The notes under the pieces are model-generated. The model was not told the origin of the DNA, did not search any database, and saw nothing but the letters and a program-made list of their open reading frames with translations. 64,000 nt of DNA from Oceanospirillaceae bacterium (lineage in GTDB: Bacteria; Pseudomonadota; Gammaproteobacteria; Pseudomonadales; Litoribrevibacteraceae): contig JADFAD010000002.1 in the NCBI GenBank assembly GCA_015665455.1, forward strand, positions 62,001-126,000. The letters run 5' to 3'. A program made the position numbers and the translations under genes. This document shows, one piece after another, positions 1 to 9,312 of this stretch. How positions within the stretch are numbered: position 1 is the stretch's first letter; the number at the start of each line of letters is the position of its first letter.

Positions 1-2
1 TG

Positions 3-356
3 AATCAGTTCTTAAACACCTTAGAATTACCCGTTGTTTCGGTAATTCGGGACACACAGCAATTCGTTAAAGCATACGAACGCGGCATTGGTATTACGGA
101 TCTAATCAGAATGAGTCCGAGCGACAGGCGTTCAATTCACTTGATTACTAGCTGGATTGATAATCACCTAAGCAGCCAAATAGCCACTGACGATCAGCAA
201 TCAGACATTCCTTCCGCTAGCTGCCCTGCAGAACGTACCAATGAATCAAGAAGGGAAGTTAAAGAATTATCCAAAGACCGGGATGACCCTATAGAAGACA
301 CGCTGCCAGATGCAGGTAAGTCGCCTTTATCAAACAACGCCTTGGTCATGACATAG
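3..356 (+). CDS. ParA/MinD-like ATPase, C-terminal part (5' end outside window)
   Basis: The reading frame is open from base 3 and runs to a stop at 354-356, so this is the 3' end of a gene that starts before the window. The visible part (about 117 residues) contains LPVVSVIRDTQQFVKAYERG followed by IGITDL, which resembles the last strand and helix of ParA/MinD-type partitioning ATPases. The Walker motifs would lie upstream and cannot be checked. After about residue 60 of the visible part the chain becomes a polar, low-complexity tail rich in D, S, E and R, with no recognisable fold. The last 163 bp overlap the 3' end of the convergent TIGR02444 gene, so the tail may be a run-on extension. 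The family call is moderately sure; a function in plasmid or chromosome partitioning is not shown. Confidence 0.6.
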   Translation, partial: NQFLNTLELPVVSVIRDTQQFVKAYERGIGITDLIRMSPSDRRSIHLITSWIDNHLSSQIATDDQQSDIPSASCPAERTNESRREVKELSKDRDDPIEDTLPDAGKSPLSNNALVMT

Positions 357-745
357 TCTCTCAAACTTAAGCTCAAATCGTTTTCAGTGCTGGAGTCCCT
401 TTCTAACGTTACCGAAAGCGCTATCACTTTTCTCTCAAGAAACAATAAATGTTTCATCTCACATTCAAGTTCAAGCGCCTTAAGCTGTTGATAAGTCTCA
501 TCTAAGACCTTCGACTTTTGCTCACGACGAAACATTCTAATCGGTTCAATCACAGCAGTGCAAAACTTCGTATGCCTTTCTTTCAATAACAAAGCACACC
601 AATTGATCGACATGTTGTTTTTCTCGGCCCAACACCCAGCCAACAAATGATTAATGATCAAACCATGTTTGTCTTGGAGCTGAAGCAAACTCAGTTCAAC
701 ACCCTCTTGAGCATAAAGGTTGCACGCGTATTGCCACAGAGTCAT
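194..745 (-). CDS. TIGR02444 family protein
   Basis: The 183-residue product begins MTLWQYACNLYAQEGVELSL and continues LLQLQDKHGLIINHLLAGCW. This is the typical start of the TIGR02444 (DUF2390) family of small cytoplasmic helical proteins in gammaproteobacteria; no biochemical role is established that I know of. Its ATG (745) overlaps the TGA of the upstream histidine kinase gene in an ATGA arrangement, so the two are probably translationally coupled. The C-terminal third is polar and serine-rich, longer than the conserved core, and overlaps the convergent ParA-like gene by 163 bp. The conserved core lies outside the overlap. Confidence 0.8.
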   Translation of the reverse strand: MTLWQYACNLYAQEGVELSLLQLQDKHGLIINHLLAGCWAEKNNMSINWCALLLKERHTKFCTAVIEPIRMFRREQKSKVLDETYQQLKALELECEMKHLLFLERKVIALSVTLERDSSTENDLSLSLRDYVMTKALFDKGDLPASGSVSSIGSSRSLDNSLTSLLDSLVRSAGQLAEGMSDC

Positions 746-3192
746 GAATTAATCGTTTCTCCATCCAAGCTCTGGGATTTCATCTCTACTTCAAGATATC
801 TAGGGACCTCTAAAGACACAGCAAAGCCATCATGTTCAAGAACCTCAATACGCCCATGAAGTAACTGAGTCGCAACATTGAAGACAATGTACATACCAAG
901 CCCGCTTCGGCCTAGAGCACCGCGCTGAGTGGTATAAAACGGCATGAAGATCTTTTCTTTATCCACATCCACCAAACCTCGACCATTATCTTTATATATT
1001 AACCGAACTTTCGAAGGCTGAACCTTAAGCTCAATGGACACCGATTTATTGACTTGATGGTCTTTGAAACCGTGTTGAATTGAGTTTTCTAGCAGCTTTT
1101 CTAAGATCAACACAAAGGCCTGTGGATAACTGCATACGTCCACCTGCTTTGGCAGAATCAAATCTAAATTAATGCCCGTTAAATCAGGGCCATCACCGTG
1201 TGTAATCCCGTTCACTAAGCGGGTTAGATCAAACTCATTTTGGCTATACCCTAAGTGATGCACTGAAACCTGTCGAAAGTTATGAACAAGATTATCAATT
1301 CTTCTTAGATTACGAGACATTAAAGAGACGCCATCGTCTAGAACATCAATGAAATTTTGAAAGGCGGATTTAGACATTTTTCCGGATTCAAACTGATGCA
1401 TTAATTCTTGTTGTCTATCCTGAATCAAACTAAGACTCGTTAAATTTATGCCCAATGGCGTGCTTACTTCATGCGCCACGCCCACTACCACCTCTTCCAA
1501 AGCACTCATTCTCCGTCGCTCTTCTTCCTGACGATACGTTTCAGCGTATTTACGCTCCGTAATATCAACCACAGAGCCTTCGAGATGATCCACATTCCCT
1601 GCTGCATCAAGGACAGTTCTCACGGTCATTGAAGCCCAAACATAAGAACCGTCTTTGCATCGTAATTTCAATTCTCGATCCATAATGGTTTGTTCTTGAA
1701 GCAACAACTTAAACATTGCCTTCATATCCATCTGGTCTACAGCCATGTCCCTAGAAATTAACGACACCTGAGACACCATTTCCTGTGGCGACTCATAGCC
1801 GAACATGCTTGCCAAAGCTCCATTTACACGTATAAACCGGTCTTGGAGATTACTCTGGAACATGCCTGCGACGGCATTGTCGTATAAATCTTGGTAGCGC
1901 TTTAAGTTCATAATGGATTCGCGTTGAGCACGAATCATTTGGTACTCCGCTTGGGCTTTTTCCTTCTGCGCAATATCAATCCGTCGAGCCAACGCAAAAG
2001 ACAGTAATAAGACTTCCAGTACTGCGCCAAATTGGTACGCATGAGCGGTAAAGAAGTTCGTAGGAATGATACCTAACGCCCTAAGATTACCAAGAACCAA
2101 GCCAATGAGAAGTAGAGCCCAAGCAACCGTAAAATAGTGTGCAAACTTATTCCCTTTGGACCATAGGTAAGCACCCGTACTGAAACCACTGACAGTGACC
2201 AATAGCCCAAGGATCACCACCATTGGAACCAAATACTTATACGGAATAATCGTTACGCCAACCACCAGCCCAACAGCACAAATCATTAACGTTCTAAAGT
2301 ACAGATCCAGCTTCGGGTTTTTACCAGGAAGCTCCATAAACACCCGAATAAAGCTGATCATGGCGACTTCGTTAATGCTATAAGATAACGGAATTGCGTA
2401 GGCATTGAACCATGACATATTGGGCCAAAAGAACTGAAAAGCAACGCCTTCATAGACCAATTGGAAAAACAAAAACGTGGTGACAAACATCACATAATGT
2501 GCATAAGAGCGTTGTTTTATGATGCTATAAATAAATAAGTTATAGAGCACCATAACCAGCATAATACCGAAATAACCACCACGAATGACCAACACATCGG
2601 CTTGTTGCTCATTAAACGTCGTTTCGCCCATGACTTTGACAGGCCACGTTAGAGAACCGTCCGACTTTAGACGTGAATACACGTCAATCCTGTCCCCAGG
2701 TTCACTTTTTACTTTAAAAATAAATTGGGCATGTTCTATGGGACGAGTGTCAAAGGGGCGAGCATCTCCCGTTTGGTGCTTAGAATCAAGAACACCATTT
2801 CTATAAATCCAGACATCAACCAAATCAATGAGTGCATATTCACCTTTAATGACCAAAGTTTCCGAGATACCACTGACAAACTGGTTATGAACCCAGAAAT
2901 AAGAACGACTGTATCCAAAGTTCAATGAACCATCTGGAGCAGAAAACCACAAATCAGAGTTATCTCTAACAACGTCTATATCAAGCGAGCCACTCTTATC
3001 TTCAATGAACGTAGAATGAGAGTCTAACGCATAGACCGACCCTTGCTTAATCATCACTGGACTACTTAGATGCTCAGACAAACTCGTGTCACCCTGAGCA
3101 ACAGCCACATGCCCAATACTGAGCCAGTAAAGAATACAAACGAAGTATAAATAAATGCCTTTTATTATTTTTTTAATGGCTCGCAAAAACAC
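742..3192 (-). CDS. 7TMR-DISM sensor histidine kinase with PAS domain
   Basis: This 816-residue inner-membrane sensor kinase has, in order, an N-terminal signal/membrane segment (about 8-30), a periplasmic 7TMR-DISMED2-like beta domain (about 50-190), seven membrane helices (about 200-405), a short coiled coil, a PAS domain with a PAC-like end (about 430-550, DGSYVWASMTVR) and a kinase core. The phospho-acceptor is probably His574 in GVAHEVSTPLG. The ATPase domain shows ENSIQHG (N box), DNGRGL (G1) and GRSGLGMYIV (G2). No receiver domain is fused and no response regulator lies nearby, so its partner is elsewhere. The DISMED2 domain is thought to bind carbohydrate-like ligands; the ligand here is unknown. 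It is followed directly by the TIGR02444 gene (4-bp overlap) and preceded by a coiled-coil gene 37 bp upstream on the same strand, a likely three-gene operon. Confidence 0.9.
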   Translation of the reverse strand: MFLRAIKKIIKGIYLYFVCILYWLSIGHVAVAQGDTSLSEHLSSPVMIKQGSVYALDSHSTFIEDKSGSLDIDVVRDNSDLWFSAPDGSLNFGYSRSYFWVHNQFVSGISETLVIKGEYALIDLVDVWIYRNGVLDSKHQTGDARPFDTRPIEHAQFIFKVKSEPGDRIDVYSRLKSDGSLTWPVKVMGETTFNEQQADVLVIRGGYFGIMLVMVLYNLFIYSIIKQRSYAHYVMFVTTFLFFQLVYEGVAFQFFWPNMSWFNAYAIPLSYSINEVAMISFIRVFMELPGKNPKLDLYFRTLMICAVGLVVGVTIIPYKYLVPMVVILGLLVTVSGFSTGAYLWSKGNKFAHYFTVAWALLLIGLVLGNLRALGIIPTNFFTAHAYQFGAVLEVLLLSFALARRIDIAQKEKAQAEYQMIRAQRESIMNLKRYQDLYDNAVAGMFQSNLQDRFIRVNGALASMFGYESPQEMVSQVSLISRDMAVDQMDMKAMFKLLLQEQTIMDRELKLRCKDGSYVWASMTVRTVLDAAGNVDHLEGSVVDITERKYAETYRQEEERRRMSALEEVVVGVAHEVSTPLGINLTSLSLIQDRQQELMHQFESGKMSKSAFQNFIDVLDDGVSLMSRNLRRIDNLVHNFRQVSVHHLGYSQNEFDLTRLVNGITHGDGPDLTGINLDLILPKQVDVCSYPQAFVLILEKLLENSIQHGFKDHQVNKSVSIELKVQPSKVRLIYKDNGRGLVDVDKEKIFMPFYTTQRGALGRSGLGMYIVFNVATQLLHGRIEVLEHDGFAVSLEVPRYLEVEMKSQSLDGETINS

Positions 3193-3229
3193 CTCAACTC
3201 ATCAACAAAAACGAATAATCTTTTCTTAC

Positions 3230-3841
3230 TTAACTGAATCTTGCACTCATATCATTCTGTGTTGGATCACTCTTCTCCTGAGTTACGGAAGAACGACCTT
3301 TTTGTTTCGCTAATTCCGCCTCTAAATGTTTAATATCCCTTTTATAGGAAATGATGATAGGCACAACTTCATTATGTAAACACCAATCACCTTTAGGGCT
3401 TTCTCTCGGGACAACCGCAGCTGACCCAACATTCGTTTCAGCATTAAAACGCGTTAACTCACCCGAAACTTCGGTTAAATCCGCTTTCTCTTTCTTAAGC
3501 TGCTCAATCGTAGCCTGTAGAACTGCATTACGATGAGCAAACTCTTCGTTTTGGCCTCGTAACGTCTCCAACTCACGACTCATCGCTTCAAGTTCGGCGC
3601 TATCCGCCAAATTCTCAACTGAGTTCCCTTGCTGAGCTTCTTCTAATTGAGATTCAACGGTATGAAGCCGATCTTTTAACGCTTCAAAATCCCCTAGCAT
3701 GTTCTGTAGTCGATTCTCTATAGAGTCGACTGAACGGGTGCTTTCTTCTCTAACTTCCGAGAATTCACCCACTAATGAATCAATTCGGCCAGCCTCTTTT
3801 AAAACACGACTGGCGACTTTTTTTAAAATATCTTCTTCCAT
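3230..3841 (-). CDS. Hypothetical coiled-coil protein
   Basis: The product has about 203 residues and is not recognised as a named family. Residues about 10-135 are strongly heptad-like (ENRLQNMLGDFEALKDRL, TLRGQNEEFAHRN), predicting a long coiled coil. A short non-coiled patch with PKGDWCLHNEVVPIIISYKR follows, then a second short helix. No signal peptide or membrane segment is seen, so it is probably cytoplasmic. The frame could start at 3859, but the purine-rich GAGGAAAGG is 14 nt from that ATG, whereas AGGA sits 6 nt before the ATG at 3841 (MEEDILKK), which I prefer. It lies 37 bp upstream of the sensor kinase on the same strand and may be a scaffold or adaptor in that operon; that is inference only. 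Confidence 0.6.
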   Translation of the reverse strand: MEEDILKKVASRVLKEAGRIDSLVGEFSEVREESTRSVDSIENRLQNMLGDFEALKDRLHTVESQLEEAQQGNSVENLADSAELEAMSRELETLRGQNEEFAHRNAVLQATIEQLKKEKADLTEVSGELTRFNAETNVGSAAVVPRESPKGDWCLHNEVVPIIISYKRDIKHLEAELAKQKGRSSVTQEKSDPTQNDMSARFS

Positions 3842-4185
3842 GACCATTCCTGCAGACATAAGACTATTATTTAACCTTTCCTCAGTGTAACCCCAAATAA
3901 AAACATAGCGTTAACAAATGTTATCGGCACCAAAACTTAATTATGTAAATGAATTCCCCATGTTCCATATTCAGATCGGAACGCCAAAAATCTTGACCTT
4001 CAATTCACAACACCTAAAGTATAGTTAAGTTATCAAATTTCTACGGAATAAATTTGATGGCGGACGAACGCTGGCAATTTACTCGTTTTCGTCACTTTTT
4101 GAGTTGAAAAGCATGAAGTTGTAATGAAATCGACATATCAGCGTCTCAGACTCATCGAGTAATCCTAACAAACAGGGCCGTTATT
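3842..4185. other. Divergent intergenic region without a gene
   Basis: About 340 bp separate the coiled-coil gene (leftward) from the PhoH gene (rightward). The stretch must hold both promoters, but I see no operator, hairpin or small gene that I can defend. A fragment at 4051-4080 looks superficially like the 5' end of 16S rRNA and was rejected. Confidence 0.4.
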
Positions 4186-5613
4186 ATGACTAAAACAACA
4201 CGCCTTAATTCTGTAAATCGAACCCCCTCTCCCGATTTTAAATCCAAAACGTACGTTCTAGACACCAATGTTCTCATTCATGATCCTAATTCACTCATGA
4301 ACTTCGATGAACACCAAGTCGCCATACCCATAACCGTTTTAGAAGAACTCGATAAACTTAAATCAAGTAAACAAACCGCCGCCGCTGACTGTCGGCAAGT
4401 CATTCGAAGGATTGATGAGTTGATCGGCGATGCCCCTCCCGACCAAGTCGAACAAGGGGTTCCGATTCACCGGCATGATCATCAAACCAAAGGTAACATT
4501 GCCATTTTCATGAACCACCCTGATGCAAAAGTATCCCCCCTAAATACCCCGCTCCCGAACAACTTAAACGACAACAAAATAATCAATCAGCTCATTCAGC
4601 TTCAGCAACAAGCGCCTCATAAAGAATTCATCTTAGTGACCAAAGACATAAACATGCGATTGAAAGCAAGGGGCTGCGGTTTACGCTCGGAGGATTATCA
4701 TACCGATCAGGTAGTATCCGACATTGATTTGCTACCACAGGGATTTGTAGAGCTTGAAGGGTCATTCTGGGATTCCATTTCAAACGTTGAAACATTAACG
4801 GAAGGTAAGCACACCCGACACATCATTCCAAAAGACACGCTATCTCATGAGGTCTATTACAATCAGTTTATTATTGATTCCTATGGATTCATTGGAAAAG
4901 TCATCGAAATTACAGAACACTCCGTGACCCTTGAAGACATGTCAAAAGACATATTGATGGCCAGAGATGCGTGGGGGCTGAAACCGAGAGACATTTATCA
5001 GGCCTTGTCATTAAACTTGTTATTAGATCCCAACATTCATTTAGTGACTCTAACTGGTAGCGCAGGGTCAGGAAAAACCATTCTGGCACTCGCTGCAGCG
5101 ATTGAGCAAACCATGAACTCTAAATTGTATCGTCGAATCATAGTGACGCGTACGATTCAAGGGTTGGACGAAGATATTGGATTTCTTCCTGGTACCGAAG
5201 AAGAGAAGATGGAACCTTGGTTAGGTGCCATTTCTGATAACTTAGAAGCACTCCATGATGACGATGAATGCACTGACGGAAGTCTGGATTACTTATTGCA
5301 AAAAGTGCCTTTGCAATTTAAATCCTTAAATTACATGAGAGGACGAAGTTTTCAACAGAGTATTATTCTGATTGATGAGTCTCAGAATCTGACACCCCAC
5401 CAAATTAAAACCATCATCACGCGCGCTGGCGCAGGAAGTAAAGTCGTTTGCCTTGGCAACCTATCCCAAATAGACACGGCTTATATGAACCCGATCAGTT
5501 CAGGTTTAACCTATCTGACCGCACGATTTAGGCAATTTCCTCTCGGCGGGACTATACAACTTCAAGGCGTCCCTAGGTCTCAACTGGCTGAATTTGCTGA
5601 GCAGAATTTATAA
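4186..5613 (+). CDS. PhoH family ATPase with N-terminal PIN domain
   Basis: This 475-residue protein joins a PIN ribonuclease domain (about 22-150; TYVLDTNVLIHDP with acidic metal ligands, then VLEELDKLK) to a PhoH-type P-loop ATPase (about 255-470). Walker A is GSAGSGKT near residue 290 and Walker B is ILIDESQN near 395. The arrangement is that of the PIN-PhoH (YlaK/PhoH2-like) family, proposed to act as an RNA helicase/nuclease in RNA turnover. Length and both catalytic halves look complete. The gene is monocistronic, with its stop 28 bp from the convergent Smr gene. Phosphate-starvation control, known for E. coli phoH, is not evident upstream. Confidence 0.9.
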   Translation: MTKTTRLNSVNRTPSPDFKSKTYVLDTNVLIHDPNSLMNFDEHQVAIPITVLEELDKLKSSKQTAAADCRQVIRRIDELIGDAPPDQVEQGVPIHRHDHQTKGNIAIFMNHPDAKVSPLNTPLPNNLNDNKIINQLIQLQQQAPHKEFILVTKDINMRLKARGCGLRSEDYHTDQVVSDIDLLPQGFVELEGSFWDSISNVETLTEGKHTRHIIPKDTLSHEVYYNQFIIDSYGFIGKVIEITEHSVTLEDMSKDILMARDAWGLKPRDIYQALSLNLLLDPNIHLVTLTGSAGSGKTILALAAAIEQTMNSKLYRRIIVTRTIQGLDEDIGFLPGTEEEKMEPWLGAISDNLEALHDDDECTDGSLDYLLQKVPLQFKSLNYMRGRSFQQSIILIDESQNLTPHQIKTIITRAGAGSKVVCLGNLSQIDTAYMNPISSGLTYLTARFRQFPLGGTIQLQGVPRSQLAEFAEQNL

Positions 5614-5641
5614 GGAATGCAGACCTCGCGAACACTCGACG

Positions 5642-6217
5642 TTAGCGGGGTCGATTCTTCAATCTGTTTTTGTCTTTTTCGCTTTCGCTTTTCTTAAGCA
5701 ATACGTAAACCGCACCCACACCGCCGTTTTGGCGAAGCGCACTATGAAACGCCAAAACCTCTGGAATCTCTCTTAACCAGTTGTTGGTATAGCTCTTCAA
5801 TAACGCTCTTGGCTCCTCTCGCTCACCTTTGCCATGAACAATAATTCCCGTTCGAATGTCGTACTTCAGGCAATCCGCGATGAACTGAAATACAGCAGTA
5901 CGTGCCATTTCAACGGTATGATGATGCAAGTCTAACCGTGCATCCATCGTATACTTCCCTTGGCGAAGTTTCTTAAACACCCCTTCTTGAACGCCATCCT
6001 TCTTATAGCTCAGAGGATCTTGAGGTAACACAAGATCAATGAAATCCGTTTCAGACGTGAGAAAATTCAAGTCTGTAGGGGTTTCTGCCACTGCCGCTTG
6101 TTTACGCACGAGCAAGCCAGGCGTCACTTCCTGTTCTTTTTTAATTTCCGCTTTGTTCTGTTTCTTTAGAGGTTGGACATCTCCGACTTCTTTCAAAAAA
6201 TCACTTAAATTGTCCAT
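5642..6217 (-). CDS. Smr domain endonuclease (SmrA-like)
   Basis: The product of about 191 residues carries an N-terminal linker (1-95) and a C-terminal Smr domain (about 100-190). Family hallmarks are LDLHHHTVEMAR, the IVHGKG loop and the closing GGVGAVYVLLKK. Stand-alone Smr proteins are DNA/RNA nucleases related to the MutS2 C-terminus and to E. coli SmrA/SmrB. The longest frame starts with GTG at 6226, but that codon abuts AGGAGG. The ATG at 6217 lies 8 nt after AGGAGG and is the better start. The gene ends 28 bp from the convergent phoH-like gene. Whether it acts on DNA or on stalled-ribosome mRNA (as SmrB does) cannot be told from sequence. Confidence 0.88.
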   Translation of the reverse strand: MDNLSDFLKEVGDVQPLKKQNKAEIKKEQEVTPGLLVRKQAAVAETPTDLNFLTSETDFIDLVLPQDPLSYKKDGVQEGVFKKLRQGKYTMDARLDLHHHTVEMARTAVFQFIADCLKYDIRTGIIVHGKGEREEPRALLKSYTNNWLREIPEVLAFHSALRQNGGVGAVYVLLKKSESEKDKNRLKNRPR

Positions 6218-6397
6218 TAAACGCACCTCCTGTTTAAATTATTTTGATATAACGCTGCTAGTTCTATCGTTCTTGAACGTACCGATAACGGTTTCAAGTA
6301 TCTCTCTTAGACAAATTTTACCGCATTTGATTCTAAGACCGTTACCCTAAAACTAAAAGGTGATAGCATCCAATGATTGTTTTAAGGAAAATTACGC

Positions 6398-7666
6398 ATG
6401 AATAAGCCTACTTTAGCCGTCATTGGCAGTGGTGTCGCAGGTTTATCCGCCGCTTGGTTACTCAAGGATAAGTATCAAGTAACACTGTTTGAACGTCACG
6501 ATACCCCTGGTATGGGCGCTTACTCCGTTAATGTCGGAGAAGAAAACACCCCCGTTCATATCGACATTCCCCTGAGAATCATTACCTCTGGCTATTATCA
6601 TGAATTGTTTAAACTCTATCAAACGATTGGGGTAGAGATTGAACGCACCGATCATGCAGGCGCTTTCTTCAGTGACTCGGGAGAACAAGTCTTTCATTAC
6701 AAAAACTACCAATTCGGTAGCCGCAGTTACTCTTTTGTAAATGGGCCAAAGCGATTTGGCCGCAGTAATGTTACCCATGCCTTTGAAGCCATAGAATTTC
6801 TCAAGCGAATAGACAAAGGCTTCCGTTGGAACATCAACGATCAAACCTTCGGTGAGTTCCTGAAACAAGCAGGCTATAAAGATTCATCGTTCGTCAGATG
6901 GATTCTAATGCCGATGCTTTCAACCATATGCACCTGTGATTACGAAAGCATTTATCAATACCCCGCTAAAATCATTCTTGATTACCTTAACTGTGGTGTC
7001 TCTAAAGAAGGGGTCTGGAAAGCAAAATACGGCGTACCTGACATCGTCAAACGGCTAACCGAAGGTTACCAAGTTAAGACAAATGCAGGAATAGACGCGA
7101 TATCACCATTGACCGCCGGATCAGAACTAACGTTATCTAACGGTCAGAAAATGAACTTTGATCAAGTGGTTATTGCAACACAACCACAACACGCAGCAAA
7201 GATGATAGAAAAGACCAAACCAGATCTTGCGTCTCATTTAGCCGCTATCCCTTACGAGCAGAGTGACATGGTCGTCCATAGAGACCAGAGCATTTATCCG
7301 GTTCATTGGCGTAAGCTTTCACCCGTATGCTACTCCGTGGATAAACATCAGCAACGACCTATGGCCACCGTATGCTTAAATAAATCCATGCCATCGGTTA
7401 AACACTGTCAGCCAGTGTTTCAAACTTGGCATCCCACTGTGGATATCAATCCAGACAAAGTATTAGCGACCGCAACATTTGAGCGGCCATTAATGAACTT
7501 TAAATCCCTTGAACGTATTCATTCAATTAAAACCGCGATGAATCATAACACGAACAACGTTTGGTTCTGTGGTTCTTACCTGGGTGGAGGGATTCCTCTC
7601 CTAGAGGCGGGAGTTAGGTCATCCTTATTCGTGGCCAATTCACTGGGCGTAAAAACGCCTTGGTAA
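6398..7666 (+). CDS. FAD-dependent amine oxidase-like protein (COG2907 type)
   Basis: This 422-residue flavoprotein begins with a Rossmann dinucleotide-binding motif, AVIGSGVAGLSAAWLL, followed by the acidic residue FER that binds the FAD ribose. The C-terminal FAD motif is FCGSYLGGGIPLLEAGVRS. It resembles the predicted NAD/FAD-binding COG2907 group, often encoded near cyclopropane-fatty-acid synthase genes. Here the gene stands alone between Smr and a convergent aldolase gene 5 bp away, so the usual context gives no help. A purine-rich AAGGAAAA precedes the ATG. The substrate is unknown. Confidence 0.75.
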   Translation: MNKPTLAVIGSGVAGLSAAWLLKDKYQVTLFERHDTPGMGAYSVNVGEENTPVHIDIPLRIITSGYYHELFKLYQTIGVEIERTDHAGAFFSDSGEQVFHYKNYQFGSRSYSFVNGPKRFGRSNVTHAFEAIEFLKRIDKGFRWNINDQTFGEFLKQAGYKDSSFVRWILMPMLSTICTCDYESIYQYPAKIILDYLNCGVSKEGVWKAKYGVPDIVKRLTEGYQVKTNAGIDAISPLTAGSELTLSNGQKMNFDQVVIATQPQHAAKMIEKTKPDLASHLAAIPYEQSDMVVHRDQSIYPVHWRKLSPVCYSVDKHQQRPMATVCLNKSMPSVKHCQPVFQTWHPTVDINPDKVLATATFERPLMNFKSLERIHSIKTAMNHNTNNVWFCGSYLGGGIPLLEAGVRSSLFVANSLGVKTPW

Positions 7667-7671
7667 ATAGC

Positions 7672-8331
7672 CTAAGTATTTCGAGTTGATCCCTGAATTT
7701 CTAAGGCATCCATCAAGCAGCGCACCATTAACTCAACGGCTTGCTTAGCCGTTGAGGCGTAACTGACCACGCCATCTTGGTGCCCCTTCATGACAAAAAC
7801 GCCTTCCGTTTTATTCGGCAACGTCTGACAAAGTTTGATGACTGCAGCTGCCATCTCTGGTGTGCCATAAGGTATCTCTGACTCAGTGTAATCCAGCTTC
7901 AATGCATCGCTATTCTGCCAAATTTCAGTGCTATGAGCATGAACTACACAATTAATTTGATCATTCACATGGTAAATAGAAGAGTGCGTCATTGATTCCG
8001 ACGAAGGAGGCATTGGCCCCTGTGAAGTGAGTTGATTGCTTTCCAGTACCGCTTCTGTGACCCATGCAAAATGTTCCTCAGAACAACTATAAATGCCACT
8101 GGTTTGAGACGCACTGATCAGAAAACCCTTTTCCGGATGCCGGATGCTTATATTGCCGTAGCCGTATCCCTGATAGCGTCCTTCATCTTGACCAAGAAGG
8201 TTCAACCGCCGACATAAATCTCGCCACACCATCAGTTCCGTTAATTCCGGCAAATCATGAAATGCATCCTTTGTGTGATGACTCATGTGAAACTTAATAA
8301 CGCCTTCTTGCTCTGACATAATTGCATCCAT
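7672..8331 (-). CDS. Class II aldolase/adducin family protein
   Basis: The 219-residue protein matches the class II aldolase/adducin fold (fuculose-phosphate aldolase and relatives). Visible are GNISIR near the N-terminus, SSESMTHSSIYH (catalytic acidic residue and phosphate-site serines), HAHS with two zinc-ligand histidines, and a third histidine in MKGHQDGVV. It probably cleaves or epimerises a phosphorylated sugar or a related hydroxy-acid. No sugar kinase or transporter lies beside it. Starts at 8331 and 8319 are both possible; the longer is given. The 3' end is 5 bp from the convergent flavoprotein gene. Confidence 0.82.
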   Translation of the reverse strand: MDAIMSEQEGVIKFHMSHHTKDAFHDLPELTELMVWRDLCRRLNLLGQDEGRYQGYGYGNISIRHPEKGFLISASQTSGIYSCSEEHFAWVTEAVLESNQLTSQGPMPPSSESMTHSSIYHVNDQINCVVHAHSTEIWQNSDALKLDYTESEIPYGTPEMAAAVIKLCQTLPNKTEGVFVMKGHQDGVVSYASTAKQAVELMVRCLMDALEIQGSTRNT

Positions 8332-8427
8332 TCATTCTCAATAAAGAGAAAGGTTCATACACTAGGAAATCCAATAATAATATCTTACGCTGTCACTCTC
8401 TAGATCATTATCATATTCAGGGATGTT

Positions 8428-9276
8428 ATGAACGCTCCATTGAAGCCCAAGTTTTCAGTGTATTCCACCAAGAACAACCCTCCCATGCATTTTTCAGGTG
8501 CGAATGGCTTTCCTGTCGGTTGCTATGAACCATTATTAACTGCATTAAGCCAACGCTACTCAATATCCAGTTTATGGCATCGGGGGCTTTGGCCGAGCAG
8601 CAAAACAGTAGACTCTGAAGCAACTTGGGATGTGTACGCCAACGACCTTATCGCCCACCTAAAAAAGCAATCCAGCGGCCCTGTCATTGGTGTCGGTCAC
8701 TCAATGGGTGCAACGGTCACAATGATCGCCGCAGCCAAAGAACCTAAACTCTTCTCTAAACTGGTATTGATAGAGCCCGTTATCATCAGCCGATTCCATT
8801 CTCTCTTATTCCGGCATGCTCCGACCGGCTGGTTAAACAAACAAGACCCAATTAAGAGTGCATTAAAGACTCGCCAAGCATGGAACTCAGAAGACAACGC
8901 CTATCAATACTTTAGAAAACTGGATGCCTACAAACGCATCCCTGATCTGCAACTCAAGACCGTCGTAAGTTCAATCACTGATACGAATAATGGAAAAACT
9001 GTATTGGTTTATTCCAAAGATTGGGAAATACATAATTACAAGGCTGCGCGCTTTGTTTTAAACGACTATCAAAAGCTTAAGACACCCACCGTTGTTATTC
9101 GGGGACGCCCTTCCTTATTCGTACACGATAAGACATGGCAATCAATGATGCGATCTAAGCCAAATAATGTTTATCAAAATGAATTAGATTACGGTCACTT
9201 GATGCCTCTGGAAGCACCAAGTCTGACCCGACAATTGATCATATCTGGACTGAATAAATTGAAAAAAAGCGACTGA
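8428..9276 (+). CDS. Alpha/beta hydrolase
   Basis: This 282-residue cytoplasmic hydrolase shows the nucleophile elbow GVGHSMGA (serine) and a C-terminal catalytic histidine in DYGHLMPLEAP. The oxyanion region FSGANGFPVGCYEPL at the N-terminus fits the family. The expected acidic residue after the strand TPTVVIRGRPSLF is not obvious, so the triad acid may be displaced. A good AGGGA precedes the ATG. The stop codon lies inside the downstream terminator hairpin. Substrate unknown; esterase or thioesterase activity is possible. Confidence 0.85.
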   Translation: MNAPLKPKFSVYSTKNNPPMHFSGANGFPVGCYEPLLTALSQRYSISSLWHRGLWPSSKTVDSEATWDVYANDLIAHLKKQSSGPVIGVGHSMGATVTMIAAAKEPKLFSKLVLIEPVIISRFHSLLFRHAPTGWLNKQDPIKSALKTRQAWNSEDNAYQYFRKLDAYKRIPDLQLKTVVSSITDTNNGKTVLVYSKDWEIHNYKAARFVLNDYQKLKTPTVVIRGRPSLFVHDKTWQSMMRSKPNNVYQNELDYGHLMPLEAPSLTRQLIISGLNKLKKSD

Positions 9277-9286
9277 GCGTCGCTTT
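9266..9286. terminator. Bidirectional hairpin terminator overlapping a stop codon
   Basis: A perfect 8-bp stem, AAAGCGAC / GTCGCTTT (9266-9273 with 9279-9286), with a 5-nt loop separates the hydrolase gene from the convergent chemoreceptor gene. The hydrolase stop (9274-9276) is in the loop. A-rich flanks on the left supply a U tract for leftward transcription. Confidence 0.75.
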
Positions 9287-9312
9287 CTTAGGATGACAAT
9301 ACACTTACGTAT

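Noticed and set aside
4051-4080. Stretch resembling the 5' end of 16S rRNA (TTTGAT...GAACGCTGGC)
   Set aside because: Similarity is limited to about 25 bases with gaps, and the following sequence has no rRNA resemblance. Chance match in a promoter region.
6458-6868. 136-residue leftward frame inside the FAD oxidoreductase gene
   Set aside because: Opposite strand carries a clear Rossmann flavoprotein; the antisense text has no start signal or motif.
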